This document shows positions 25,132-34,126 of a stretch of DNA of 64,000 nt, in pieces. The notes beneath the pieces are model-generated. The model had not been told where the DNA came from. It searched no databases and saw nothing but the letters and a program-made list of their open reading frames with translations. Positions within the stretch are counted from its first letter, which is position 1. Every line of letters begins with the position of its first letter. The translations under genes and the position numbers were made by a program. This DNA comes from Sphingomonadaceae bacterium (lineage in GTDB: Bacteria > Pseudomonadota > Alphaproteobacteria > Sphingomonadales > Sphingomonadaceae), in contig JACKLA010000006.1 of the NCBI GenBank assembly GCA_024236155.1, positions 1-64,000 on the forward strand. The letters are read 5' to 3'.

Positions 25132-25201
25132 CCTGACCAACACGACCGGCAGTCGCCGATTGCCAGCGAATTGAAGCGGATACTGAAGGACTGGCCACAG
25201 C

Positions 25202-25378
25202 ATGGCGCCCCAGGACAAACCGGAAAAGCAGGGCAAGTCGACCGCCAAGGTTTCGGCAACAAAGGATCGCAAACCCGGATGGGCAAGCGGACTGCAGCAG
25301 CTGTATGATTCCGTAGTCGACGAACCCTTGCCGGAATCCTTCAAGGACCTGCTTTCCAAGCTGGACGACGCGGACTGA
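25202..25378 (+). CDS. nepR: Anti-sigma factor NepR
   Basis: The 58-residue protein starts at ATG 25202. The conserved core WASGLQQLYDSVVDEPLP and FKDLLSKLD matches the two short helices of NepR (family typically 40-70 residues) that bind EcfG or phosphorylated PhyR. The basic N-terminus is disordered. Its stop overlaps the ecfG start in TGATG, so the two are translationally coupled. It lies between the EcfG promoter and ecfG, the standard order in alphaproteobacteria. Confidence 0.93.
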   Translation: MAPQDKPEKQGKSTAKVSATKDRKPGWASGLQQLYDSVVDEPLPESFKDLLSKLDDAD

Positions 25379-25986
25379 TGGGCCATCCCGAGCGGACGGC
25401 CGCCGAGAAGGCCGAATTCAAACGCGAACTGACCGAGGTCATCCCGCACCTGCGAGCCTTCGCGCGCGGCCTGTGCGGACGGCCCGACATGGCCGACGAC
25501 CTGGTGCAGGAAACCATGCTCAAGGCATGGGCCGCGCAGGACCGGTTCGAGCCGGGCACCAGCATGCGCGCATGGACCTTCGTGATCCTGCGCAACGCCT
25601 ATCTTACCGACATGCGGCGCAACCGGTTTCGCGGCGAATATGACGAAGGCGTCGCCGAACGCATCCTGACTGCCCCGGCCGGGCAGGAAGAACCGCTGCA
25701 CCTTTCGGACATGCACCGCGCGCTCCTGACGCTGCCGCCCGAACGGCGCGAGGCCCTGCTGCTGGTCGGTGCCGGGGGCTTCTCATACGAAGAAGCAGCA
25801 GAGATTTGCGGTTGTGCAGTGGGTACGATCAAGAGCCGCGTCGGGCGCGCACGCGCGACGCTCAATGCCATGCTCGAGGACGGCGATATCCCCCAGCGAT
25901 CGAGCGAGGATGCATCGGCCCATCGTGCGATCCTTGAGGAACTGGACGATGTGGCGGGTGGCCATGGCGTTGCGGCAAAAATCTGA
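25378..25986 (+). CDS. ecfG: General stress ECF sigma factor EcfG
   Basis: The 202-residue ECF15-type sigma factor has region 2 (HLRAFARGLCGRPDMADDLVQE, then FVILRNAYLTDMRR) and region 4 (LPPERREALLLVGAGGFSYEEAAEICGCAVGTIKSRVGRAR). It directs RNA polymerase to GGAAC/CGTT promoters when PhyR-P removes NepR. It starts inside the nepR stop (TGATG) and is autoregulated from the promoter at 25107-25131. Confidence 0.95.
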   Translation: MGHPERTAAEKAEFKRELTEVIPHLRAFARGLCGRPDMADDLVQETMLKAWAAQDRFEPGTSMRAWTFVILRNAYLTDMRRNRFRGEYDEGVAERILTAPAGQEEPLHLSDMHRALLTLPPERREALLLVGAGGFSYEEAAEICGCAVGTIKSRVGRARATLNAMLEDGDIPQRSSEDASAHRAILEELDDVAGGHGVAAKI

Positions 25987-26050
25987 CACACCACGCAAAA
26001 ACGCCCGGCACGCTTGCCGTTGCAAGGCGCGCGCGGCAAATTAGGCCACA

Positions 26051-27244
26051 ATGAGCAGCGAACCGCCAGCCAGCCCGCGCAAGCACGCCGAACGGCCAAG
26101 CCTCCGCCCAAGCCGCCGCATGGCCTTTGCCGAGCAGGAATTGCGGCTGATTTCTGCGCTGGTTGTCCTGATCGGGATGGGCCTGTTCCTTGCCCTGCCC
26201 TTCGTGCTTTCGATTGGCTCGGTCGTATTCCTGCCGCTCACCACCGCGCTGATCCTGACAATCCTGCTGTCCCCCCTGGCAGACAAGCTTTCGGGCTGGG
26301 GCCTGCCCAATGTCATCGCCTCGCTGCTGGCGCTGCTGACCTTCCTCGTGATCGTATTGATCGCCTTCGCGGTCATCCTCCAGCCGGCGGGAAGCCTGCT
26401 CGACGAATTACCGCAAATGGCAGAACGGGTCGGTCAGCGGTTCGAGGAATTGCAGCAGGAATTCGCCTGGCTCGCTTCGGTAAACGAGCAACTGGCAAAA
26501 CTGATGGGGCAATCGGGCGGGCGCGAAGTCGTGCTGGCCGGCCCGTCGGTGTTCCAGCAACTGGCCATCGCCACGCCGAGCGTGCTGCTCGAAGTGCTGC
26601 TGACCTTCCTCATGGCGTTCTTCATGATCGAGGCGCGCGTGCGGCTGCGGCGGCACCTGCTGTTCGATCGTGCGTCCTACGGCACCAGCATCAAGGCCGC
26701 CCGCGTGTTGCGCGAGGTGCAGGACCGGGTTGCCGCCTACATCCTGACCGTCGCCTGGATCAACCTCGGCATCGGTGTGATCGTTGCGCTGGGGGCGTGG
26801 CTGCTGGGGATGGATGCGCCGCTGATGTGGGGCGGCCTCGCCGCCTTGCTCAATTTCATCCCCTATATCGGCCCGCTGGCGATGATGGGCCTGCTTGCGC
26901 TGTTCGGGCTGGGCACGGCGGAGACGGTGTTTCTCGGCGTCCTCCCGGCGATCGCCTATCTCGGGCTGCATACGGTGGAATCGAACATCGTCACACCGTC
27001 CATCCTCGGTGCGCGGTTCACCATGAACCCGGTGATGATCCTGATCGCCTTCAGTTATTTCTCGTGGATCTGGGGCGTGTTCGGGGCGCTGCTTTCGGTC
27101 CCGATCCTGCTGATGCTGACGGCCTTTTTCGACCATGTCGGACGGCCCAACATCGTCGGCTTCGTGTTCGGCGAACCGCTGTTTGCAACAAACCTCATGG
27201 CGCTCGGGCCGGATGACGATCACGGGCAGTCGACCCACGGCTGA
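26051..27244 (+). CDS. AI-2E/PerM-family membrane transporter
   Basis: The 397-residue protein has about eight transmembrane helices and the family segments VVFLPLTTALILTILLSPL, WINLGIGVIVALGAWLLG, LNFIPYIGPL, AYLGLHTVESNIVTPSILG and IWGVFGALLSVPIL. Members export diverse substrates (AI-2 in one case, Na+/H+ in others), so no substrate is assigned. The N-terminal 30 residues are basic and proline-rich. It is 64 bases after ecfG, with no separate promoter recognised. Confidence 0.88.
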   Translation: MSSEPPASPRKHAERPSLRPSRRMAFAEQELRLISALVVLIGMGLFLALPFVLSIGSVVFLPLTTALILTILLSPLADKLSGWGLPNVIASLLALLTFLVIVLIAFAVILQPAGSLLDELPQMAERVGQRFEELQQEFAWLASVNEQLAKLMGQSGGREVVLAGPSVFQQLAIATPSVLLEVLLTFLMAFFMIEARVRLRRHLLFDRASYGTSIKAARVLREVQDRVAAYILTVAWINLGIGVIVALGAWLLGMDAPLMWGGLAALLNFIPYIGPLAMMGLLALFGLGTAETVFLGVLPAIAYLGLHTVESNIVTPSILGARFTMNPVMILIAFSYFSWIWGVFGALLSVPILLMLTAFFDHVGRPNIVGFVFGEPLFATNLMALGPDDDHGQSTHG

Positions 27245-27263
27245 CGGCCCAAAGCAGACGGCC

Positions 27264-27300
27264 CAAAAAAAGCCCGCCGCATCTGGTGACGGGCGGGCTT
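27264..27300 (-). terminator. Intrinsic terminator, mainly for sodB
   Basis: AGCCCGCC (27271-27278) pairs with GGCGGGCT (27292-27299). On the minus strand it is followed by seven T residues, 23 bases after the sodB stop. It may also stop rightward transcripts of the PerM-like gene. Confidence 0.85.
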
Positions 27301-27322
27301 CTTCAGTTCGATGGGATCTGTG

Positions 27323-27934
27323 TCAGGCGGGGTATGCCCAGGTCGTGCCGCGTGCGAGGTTTTCCGACGCGAATGCCCAGTTGAGCTTACCTTCCGTCAC
27401 TGCCTTGAGATAGGCCGGACGGGCGTTCTGGTGATCGAGATAATAGGCGTGTTCCCACACGTCGATCGTCAGCAGCGGGTTGAAATCGCTGTCGGCCAGC
27501 GTGTCACCGTCATGCGTTTCCTCGATCGACAGCTTGCCGTCCTTCTCGGCCAGCCACACCCAGCCGCTGGCAAAGTGGCCTGCGCCGCGATCCTGCAGCT
27601 GCTTGACCAGCTCATCCGCCGACCCGAAAGCTTGATCAATCATTGCGGCAAGCTCATCCGATGCCGAACCGCCATCGGCGGCCATCGAGTGCCAGTAAAA
27701 GCCGTGGTTCCAGCTCTGCGCGCTGTTGTTGAACAGGCCCTGGTTGCTGCCGCGAGCGGCGGCAATGACTTCTTCCATCGACTTGTCGGCCAGATCGGTT
27801 CCCTCGATCGCGGCGTTCGTCTTGTCGATATAGGCCTGGTGATGCTTGCCATGGTGGAACGACAGCGTCTGTGCCGAGACGGCGGGTGCCAGCGCGGTGT
27901 CGTCATAGGGCAGCGGGGTAATCGAGAAAGCCAT
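27323..27934 (-). CDS. sodB: Iron superoxide dismutase
   Basis: The 203-residue Fe/Mn SOD dismutates superoxide in the cytoplasm. Metal ligands are recognisable as His27 in LSFHHGKHH, the His of SWNHGFYW, and Asp/His in DVWEHAYY. Length and the AQ/W-V-W-L segment favour the iron form. AAGGG precedes the ATG by 7 bases. It stands alone between convergent PerM and the symporter. Confidence 0.95.
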   Translation of the reverse strand: MAFSITPLPYDDTALAPAVSAQTLSFHHGKHHQAYIDKTNAAIEGTDLADKSMEEVIAAARGSNQGLFNNSAQSWNHGFYWHSMAADGGSASDELAAMIDQAFGSADELVKQLQDRGAGHFASGWVWLAEKDGKLSIEETHDGDTLADSDFNPLLTIDVWEHAYYLDHQNARPAYLKAVTEGKLNWAFASENLARGTTWAYPA

Positions 27935-28035
27935 GGTAATTCCCTTTTGATGCGAGTGATCGGGTGGTTCTGTCTGGCCAATGCATAGCGGGTGAATCGG
28001 TTACGGGAAACGCCCGGTTTCTATCAGCCCTGTTA

Positions 28036-29298
28036 CTATTCCGTCGCGCGGTCGACAGTCGAGGTCACGGCGACATTCATCGTGACATTGGCAAGGGTGC
28101 GCATGATATCGGGCAACATCTCGACCGCAACCAGCAGTGCCAATGGTTCGACCGGGACACCCATCGCAATCGCGATCGGACCGATCGAGATCACGAAGCT
28201 GATCGATCCGGGCAGGCTGACCGAACCGACGCTGATGATGAAAGCGACACCGATACCGGCGAGCAATGCCAGTGGTGTCAATTCCACCCCGGCCAGATGT
28301 GCGACATAGATCGCCACCGCCATGTTCATCGCCGGGCTGGTCGCGCGGAAAATCGCCACGGCAAGCGGCAGGACGAAATCGGCGGTCGCATCGCGCAGGC
28401 CCAGTCGTTTGGCACTGTCGAGCATGGCCGGAAGGCTGGCGAGCGAGCTTTGGGTCGAGATTGCCACCGCCTGCGCCGGGATCATCGCGCGGGCAAAGGC
28501 GAGCGGGCTTTTCCGCCCGCCGACCACGGCCAGCACATAACCCCCGATCAGCACCAGCGTGCCCATCGCCGTCACCGTCAGGATATAATGCGCCAGTGTC
28601 GCAAAGGCGCCACCGCCGCTGCGCGCCGCGACACCCAGCGCAAGCGCGAAGACACCCAGCGGCGCGACCCATAGGACCCAGCCAATGATCGTCAGCATGG
28701 CATTGGCCAGGGCATGGAAGAAGCCTGTCAGCGTGCGGCGCTGGTCGGACGGGAGCCGCGAGATCGCCACCGCAAACAGCGCGAAGAACAAGGTCAGCGG
28801 CAGCATCGCGGTTTCCGCTGCGGCAGCGATCAGATTGGGGGCGACCAGCGATTTGACGAATTCGCCAATGCCGGGGACATCCTGCTTCTCAACCTCCGAG
28901 CTGAGCAGCATCGACGATGCCGCTTCGGGAATCGGGAAAGCTGCCAGCAGCATCGGCATGAAGATCGCGCTCAGCAACCCGCTCACCACCAGCACACCGA
29001 AGATCAGCAACAGCATCCGCCGCGCCACGGCACCCGCCTTCGCCGCCTGTGCCATTTGCGAGATGCCCAGCACCAGCAGCGCCGCGACCAGCGGGATGAT
29101 CGTCATCTGCAAGGCGCGCAGCCACAGCGTGCCGACCGGCTCTGTCACCATCAGCACCTGCTCAAGCGCCGAAGCATCGGCCAGCAGCAGCCCGGCAAAA
29201 AGTCCTGCAACCAGACCGCCGAAGGTCCACCACACCGGCAGGCGAATGGTCACCAGCTCGACCGGCTGGGCCGGATCTTGCGCAGATTGATCGGTCAA
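28036..29298 (-). CDS. Dicarboxylate/amino acid:cation symporter (DAACS family)
   Basis: The 420-residue transporter shows the family pattern of eight helices and two re-entrant loops: the serine-rich hairpin AISTQSSLASLPAML and a second hairpin with SVGSVSLPGSISFVISIG. MNMAVAIYVAHLAG corresponds to the N-M-D-G region of GltP-type proteins, here NMA rather than NMDG. The start appears to be TTG 29298, with AGGGGAG 9 bases upstream. Substrate (glutamate, aspartate or C4-dicarboxylate) is not decided. Confidence 0.87.
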   Translation of the reverse strand: MTDQSAQDPAQPVELVTIRLPVWWTFGGLVAGLFAGLLLADASALEQVLMVTEPVGTLWLRALQMTIIPLVAALLVLGISQMAQAAKAGAVARRMLLLIFGVLVVSGLLSAIFMPMLLAAFPIPEAASSMLLSSEVEKQDVPGIGEFVKSLVAPNLIAAAAETAMLPLTLFFALFAVAISRLPSDQRRTLTGFFHALANAMLTIIGWVLWVAPLGVFALALGVAARSGGGAFATLAHYILTVTAMGTLVLIGGYVLAVVGGRKSPLAFARAMIPAQAVAISTQSSLASLPAMLDSAKRLGLRDATADFVLPLAVAIFRATSPAMNMAVAIYVAHLAGVELTPLALLAGIGVAFIISVGSVSLPGSISFVISIGPIAIAMGVPVEPLALLVAVEMLPDIMRTLANVTMNVAVTSTVDRATE

Positions 29299-29397
29299 AT
29301 CGCGTCACTCCCCTTTTCATTGCCGCCTAATCGCGCCAGAAGCCCGTGGCAAATCCCGCCGTGAATGGCGAGCGCAATCGAGGGTGAGTAAATACGC

Positions 29398-30735
29398 ATG
29401 GGACGCAAGTTCTTCGGCACCGACGGCATCCGGGGCGAAACCAACAAGGGCGCGATGACCGCGACCATGGCGATGCGCGTGGCGCAGGCGGCAGGCAACC
29501 ATTTCCGCCGCGGCGATCACCGCCACCGGGTGGTGATCGGCAAGGACACCCGCCTGTCCGGCTATATGATGGAAAGCGCACTGGTCGCGGGCTTCACCAG
29601 CGTCGGGGTCGACGTGATAATGACCGGGCCGCTGCCCACCCCCGCCATCGCCATGCTGACCCGCGAAATGCGTGCCGATCTCGGCGTGATGATTTCCGCC
29701 AGCCACAACCCGTTCAAGGATAACGGCATCAAGCTGTTCGGCCCTGACGGGTTCAAGCTGGACGACGAGACCGAAGCGCGGATCGAGGCACTGATCGAGG
29801 AACAGCCCGATCTCGTCCCGCCCGCCGATATCGGCCGTGCGCGCCGGATCGAGGATGCGCGCGGGCGCTATATCCACGCGGTCAAGCAATCGGTCAGCGA
29901 CGATATCCGGTTCGACGGCCTGAAGGTGGTGGTCGATTGTGCCAATGGCGCGGCCTACCAGGTTGCCCCTTCGGCAATCTGGGAACTTGGCGCTGACGTC
30001 ATTACCATCGGCGTTTCGCCCAATGGCACCAATATCAACGACAAGGTCGGATCGACCTCGCTCGATGCGGTGAAAGCAAAAGTGGTCGAGGAAGGCGCGG
30101 ATATCGGCATCGCGCTCGATGGCGATGCCGACCGGCTGATCGTGGTCGACGAGCAGGGGCAGGAAGTCGATGGCGACCAGATCATGGCGCTGATCGCGGG
30201 GCGCATGGCCGACAAGGGCGCGCTGCGCGGCGGCGGGCTGGTGGCGACGGTGATGTCGAACCTCGGCCTCGAACGCTATCTGGAAGGGCGCGGCCTGACG
30301 CTCGAGCGGACCAAGGTGGGTGACCGCTATGTGCTCGAGCGGATGAAGCAGGGCGGCTTCAATGTCGGCGGGGAGCAGTCGGGCCATATGATCCTGCTCG
30401 ACCATGGCACCACGGGCGATGGCACCGTTGCCGCGATGCGCGTGCTTGCCAGCCTTGTGCGTTCGGGCAAGCGGGCGAGCGAGTTGCTGCATGTGTTCGA
30501 CACGGTGCCGCAGCTGCTCAAGAATGTGCGTTACGACGGCAGTTCGCCGCTCGATGCAGAGAGCGTGAAGGCCTGCATTGCCGAAGCTGAGCAGGAGCTT
30601 GCGGGCAAGGGCCGTCTCGTCATTCGCGCCTCGGGCACCGAGCCGCTGATCCGCGTCATGGCCGAAGGCGATGACGGCCAGCAGGTCGAGCGCGTGGTCG
30701 ACCGCATCTGCGATGCGGTGCGGAGCGCGGCCTGA
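29398..30735 (+). CDS. glmM: Phosphoglucosamine mutase
   Basis: The 445-residue enzyme converts glucosamine-6-phosphate to glucosamine-1-phosphate for peptidoglycan and LPS synthesis. The phosphoserine loop ISASHNPF has catalytic Ser102, the Mg site reads DGDADR, the sugar-binding loop GGEQSGH, and the C-terminal phosphate-binding loop RASGTEPLIRVM. FGTDGIRGE is the family N-terminus. The stop overlaps the next start in TGATG. Confidence 0.97.
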   Translation: MGRKFFGTDGIRGETNKGAMTATMAMRVAQAAGNHFRRGDHRHRVVIGKDTRLSGYMMESALVAGFTSVGVDVIMTGPLPTPAIAMLTREMRADLGVMISASHNPFKDNGIKLFGPDGFKLDDETEARIEALIEEQPDLVPPADIGRARRIEDARGRYIHAVKQSVSDDIRFDGLKVVVDCANGAAYQVAPSAIWELGADVITIGVSPNGTNINDKVGSTSLDAVKAKVVEEGADIGIALDGDADRLIVVDEQGQEVDGDQIMALIAGRMADKGALRGGGLVATVMSNLGLERYLEGRGLTLERTKVGDRYVLERMKQGGFNVGGEQSGHMILLDHGTTGDGTVAAMRVLASLVRSGKRASELLHVFDTVPQLLKNVRYDGSSPLDAESVKACIAEAEQELAGKGRLVIRASGTEPLIRVMAEGDDGQQVERVVDRICDAVRSAA

Positions 30736-30959
30736 TGCTCGAAATGCGTCCCGACTGCGAACGCTGCGGCAGTGATTTGCCCGCCGAGGCACCGGGCGCG
30801 TTCATCTGCAGCTTTGAATGCACCTTTTGCGCCGAATGTGCCGATGCGCTGGATGACCGCTGCCCCAATTGCGGCGGGGAACTGATGGATCGGCCGACCC
30901 GCGCGGCAAAACTGCATGCCAAGTTCCCGCCCTCGACCGAGCGCAAATTCAAGGGATGA
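30735..30959 (+). CDS. DUF1272 cysteine-rich small protein
   Basis: The 74-residue protein matches DUF1272 along its length: MRPDCERCGSDLP, CSFECTFCAECADA and CPNCGGELMDRP. The C-x-x-C, C-x-x-x-C-x-x-C and C-x-x-C groups suggest a zinc-binding fold. It begins in the glmM stop (TGATG) and its own stop overlaps the thiD start (ATGA), so it is translationally linked to both. Function is unknown. Confidence 0.88.
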   Translation: MLEMRPDCERCGSDLPAEAPGAFICSFECTFCAECADALDDRCPNCGGELMDRPTRAAKLHAKFPPSTERKFKG

Positions 30960-31717
30960 GTTCCCGCCCGCCCCGCATCCTCGCGATTGCCGGGTCCGAC
31001 AGCTCGGGCGGCGCCGGCATCCAGGCGGATATCAAGACCATAACCATGCTGGGCGGCTATGCAATGACCGCAATCACCGCCGTCACTGCGCAGAACACGC
31101 GCGGCGTCAGTGCAGTCGAAACGCTCTCGCCCGAATTTGTCGCCGCCCAGATGGATGCCTGCATGGAGGATATCGGGGTCGATGCAATCAAGATCGGCAT
31201 GCTCGGCAATGCCGATATCGCCGAAGTCGTCGCCGACCGGCTGGAGGACCTGCCCTGCCCGATCGTGTTCGACCCGGTGATGGTCGCGACCAGCGGCAGC
31301 GTGCTGGCGGATGAAGCGACTATCGAGGTTTTCGAATGGCTGATGGACCTTGCGACGCTGACCACACCCAACGTGCCCGAGCTGGCGGCACTGGGCGGTA
31401 CCGAAGCGATGGCGGGACGCGAGGTGGCCTATCTCGCCAAGGGCGGCGATGCCGATGGGCCGATGGTCGAAGACCGGCTGGTGCGACCCGGCATGGACGA
31501 TATCGTGTGGTCCGAAGCGCGGATCGTGACCAGGCACACCCACGGCACCGGCTGCACGCTATCGAGCGCCATCGCCACGAGGCTGGCGCTGGCCGATCCG
31601 CTGGAAGAGGCCATCGCCAACGCCCGCCGGTTCGTGCGGGATGCATTGATGGCCGCACCGGGTTTCGGGCTGGGTAGCGGGCCGCTCGGCCACCACGCCG
31701 TTCGCGGAACCGATTAA
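30956..31717 (+). CDS. thiD: Hydroxymethylpyrimidine/phosphomethylpyrimidine kinase
   Basis: The 253-residue ribokinase-fold enzyme phosphorylates HMP and HMP-P in thiamine synthesis. Family features are ILAIAGSDSSGGAGIQADIK, GVDAIKIGMLG, VFDPVMVATSGS, TPNVPELAAL and the anion-hole motif HTHGTGCTLSSAIA. The start overlaps the DUF1272 stop (ATGA); the longer frame from 30869 is a shadow of the upstream gene. No TPP riboswitch is expected inside this operon, and none was seen. Confidence 0.95.
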   Translation: MSSRPPRILAIAGSDSSGGAGIQADIKTITMLGGYAMTAITAVTAQNTRGVSAVETLSPEFVAAQMDACMEDIGVDAIKIGMLGNADIAEVVADRLEDLPCPIVFDPVMVATSGSVLADEATIEVFEWLMDLATLTTPNVPELAALGGTEAMAGREVAYLAKGGDADGPMVEDRLVRPGMDDIVWSEARIVTRHTHGTGCTLSSAIATRLALADPLEEAIANARRFVRDALMAAPGFGLGSGPLGHHAVRGTD

Positions 31718-31718
31718 C

Positions 31719-32588
31719 TCAGCACTCCAGCTCGTAGAATTCGGAGATGTGGCACCACGCCTCTTCCGCTGTCTCGCACCAATGGATCAGGTCGAGGTCG
31801 GAGTGGTTGATCGTCCCTTCCTCGGCAATCGCCTCGAAATTGACGACGCGGGTCCAGAAATCCCTGCCGAACAGCACGATCGGGATACGCTTCATCTTGC
31901 CGGTCTGGATCAGCGTCAGCAGTTCGAAGAACTCGTCGAACGTCCCGAACCCGCCGGGGAACACCGCCACTGCGCGGGCCCGCAGCAGGAAGTGCATCTT
32001 GCGCAGCGCGAAATAGTGGAAATTGAGTGAGAGATAGGGCGTGACATAGGAATTGGGCGCCTGCTCATGCGGCAGGATGATGTTGAGTCCGACCGACTCG
32101 GCACCGGCATCGGATGCCCCGCGATTGGCCGCTTCCATGATCGACGGCCCGCCGCCCGAGCACACAACGAACTGCCGCTTGCCGCCTTCGATAATCGACT
32201 TCTCGCTGACCATCTTCGCCAGCTTGTGCGCCTCGGTATAGTATTTCGATTTCGCCGCGAGGCTCTCCGCAATCGCCTTGCGTTCCGGCGGCGCTTCGGC
32301 GACCAGCTTCTCCGCTTCGTCGGGCGAAGGAATGCGGGCAGAGCCATACATTACCAGTGTCGAGCCAACCCCGGCTTCATCCAGCAGCATTTCTGGCTTG
32401 AGCAATTCAAGCTGGAACCGCACCGGTCGCAATTCCTCGCGCAGGAGGAAATCGGTATCGCGGAATGCCAGCCGGTAAGCGGGGTGCTGCGTCTGCGGGG
32501 TCTTCTTCGGCCCCAGATCCTCGAACCGCGCTTCTTCCTCTGCCGGGTAGAATTTGCGGTCGCTCAGTTCGTGTTCTTTGTCTGTCAT
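31719..32588 (-). CDS. LOG-family nucleotide hydrolase (TIGR00730 type)
   Basis: The 289-residue Rossmann-fold protein has the LOG signature PGGFGTFDEFFE and the upstream VVCSGGGPSIMEAANRGA. LOG proteins cleave nucleotide 5'-monophosphates, in plants and some bacteria releasing cytokinins; the bacterial role is usually purine salvage. The N-terminal 70 residues are an extension seen in long alphaproteobacterial members. The start MTDKEHE (32588) is supported because the longer open frame would run through tRNA-Gln. Confidence 0.87.
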   Translation of the reverse strand: MTDKEHELSDRKFYPAEEEARFEDLGPKKTPQTQHPAYRLAFRDTDFLLREELRPVRFQLELLKPEMLLDEAGVGSTLVMYGSARIPSPDEAEKLVAEAPPERKAIAESLAAKSKYYTEAHKLAKMVSEKSIIEGGKRQFVVCSGGGPSIMEAANRGASDAGAESVGLNIILPHEQAPNSYVTPYLSLNFHYFALRKMHFLLRARAVAVFPGGFGTFDEFFELLTLIQTGKMKRIPIVLFGRDFWTRVVNFEAIAEEGTINHSDLDLIHWCETAEEAWCHISEFYELEC

Positions 32589-32651
32589 TTGCACCGCGAT
32601 AGGGGCGCGGCTGGCAGCACACAAGCTTGGAAATGGCGATGGGAGTGCGGC

Positions 32652-32725
32652 TGGATGCCCCGTGAGGATTCGAACCTCAATTGACGGAGTCAGAGTCCGT
32701 AGTCTTACCATTAGACGACGGGGCA
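32652..32725 (-). tRNA. tRNA-Gln (anticodon CTG)
   Basis: The 74-base minus-strand sequence folds with acceptor TGCCCCG/CGGGGCA, anticodon stem ACGGA/TCCGT with loop CTCTGAC (anticodon CTG, reading CAG) and T loop GTTCGAATC. CCA is encoded. Confidence 0.95.
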
Positions 32726-32896
32726 ATCTGCGCGGCCGGGCCGGCAGGGCCTCGGCAAGGCGGCGCAGATAGGTCGCTTGGCGCGCGAGGTCAAGGCCCG
32801 TTGGCGGCAGCGCGCTTGCCCAATTCACCCCATCGCTGTAGCATCGCTGCCAAGTCCCCGCGAATGGATCGCGGGAGGATAACGAAAGTTTTGATT

Positions 32897-34126
32897 ATGG
32901 CGGATATTTCTCCGCCGGACGGTAACAGGAGGGCTGGCAAGAGAGGGGCTGAAAAGTCCGGCAAGGTGGCAGATTTCCGCTACCGTCCCCCCTCGCAGCC
33001 CGATGGACGCAAACGCGATGCGAATCCCCGCAAACGGGGCGATCGCAATGCGTCATCCCGGCAAGACACATCCAGACAAGGCTCTTCCCGGCAAGACAAG
33101 GCTTTCCAGCCACAGGGGCGGCGCCAGGCCTATGCCGCGCTCGACCTCGGCACCAATAACTGCCGCCTGCTGATCGCGCGGCCATCGGGCGAAAATTTCA
33201 CCGTGATCGATGCTTTCAGCCGCGTTGTCCGGCTGGGCGAGGGCCTCGCCAATTCGGGGCGGCTCAGCGACGATGCGATGGAGCGCACGCTGGGTGCCTT
33301 GCATATCTGCGCCGACAAGCTGCGCCGACGCAATGTCCACCTTGCACGCTCGGTTGCCACCGAAGCCTGCCGCCGCGCAGAGAATAGCGAGGCATTTATC
33401 GAGCGCGTGCGGCAGGAAACCGGCATCGCGCTGGACATCATCAGCGCAGAGGAAGAAGCGCGCCTCGCCGTGCTCGGTTGCCACGTCCTGCTCGAAGGCG
33501 ATGACGGCCCGGCGGTGATCTTCGACATTGGCGGCGGCTCGACCGAGCTGGTGCTGATCGAACCGGGCGAGAAGGTGCCGCATATCCTCGACTGGCAGAG
33601 CGTGCCATGGGGCGTTGTTTCGCTGACCGACTCGGTCGGGCGCAGCGAAAGCAATGCCGAGGACCGCGCAGCACGCTATGCCGAAATGCGCCAGTTGGTC
33701 GCAGACAGTTTCGCAGGGTTTGCCGGGCGCATTGCCGGGCACCGGGCCGACCAGCCGCGCATCCGTCTGCTCGGCACCAGCGGCACGGTGACAACACTCG
33801 CCAGCCTGCATCTCGAGCTGCCGCAATATGACCGGCGCGCGGTCGACGGGCTGGTTGTACCCTCTCAATCGATGCGCGAAATCAGCGCAAGGCTGTCGGG
33901 TATGTCGTTCGAGGAACGCGGGGGCCTGCCATGCATCGGGCAGGACCGGGCCGATTTGGTCGTGGCTGGCTGTGCGATCCTCGAATCGATCCTCGACATC
34001 TGGCCTGCCGACCGTCTCGGTGTGGCCGACCGCGGTATCCGCGAAGGGATCCTGCGCAGCCTGATGTCGGCCGAAGAACAGGCGAACCGCAGGCTCAACC
34101 GTTTGCGGGAGGGGCGCAATGACTAG
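32897..34126 (+). CDS. Exopolyphosphatase / pppGpp phosphohydrolase (Ppx/GppA)
   Basis: About 409 residues. A basic, Ser/Arg/Gln-rich N-terminal extension (about 75 residues) precedes the ASKHA-fold phosphatase domain: AALDLGTNNCRLLIARP, ISAEEEARLAVLG and FDIGGGSTELVLI. Such enzymes degrade polyphosphate or pppGpp. ATG 32897 and TTG 32891 are both possible starts downstream of GGGAGG. Only the Ppx/GppA N-terminal domain is present. It overlaps rlmE by 8 bases. Confidence 0.88.
   Translation: MADISPPDGNRRAGKRGAEKSGKVADFRYRPPSQPDGRKRDANPRKRGDRNASSRQDTSRQGSSRQDKAFQPQGRRQAYAALDLGTNNCRLLIARPSGENFTVIDAFSRVVRLGEGLANSGRLSDDAMERTLGALHICADKLRRRNVHLARSVATEACRRAENSEAFIERVRQETGIALDIISAEEEARLAVLGCHVLLEGDDGPAVIFDIGGGSTELVLIEPGEKVPHILDWQSVPWGVVSLTDSVGRSESNAEDRAARYAEMRQLVADSFAGFAGRIAGHRADQPRIRLLGTSGTVTTLASLHLELPQYDRRAVDGLVVPSQSMREISARLSGMSFEERGGLPCIGQDRADLVVAGCAILESILDIWPADRLGVADRGIREGILRSLMSAEEQANRRLNRLREGRND

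Noticed and set aside
27960..28010. GTAACC on the minus strand upstream of sodB as a sigma-F promoter
   Set aside because: The base positions 16 downstream read ATTG rather than CGAA.
32589..32828. N-terminal extension of the LOG protein up to 32828
   Set aside because: It would be translated through tRNA-Gln (32652-32725); the family start MTDKEHE at 32588 is adequate.
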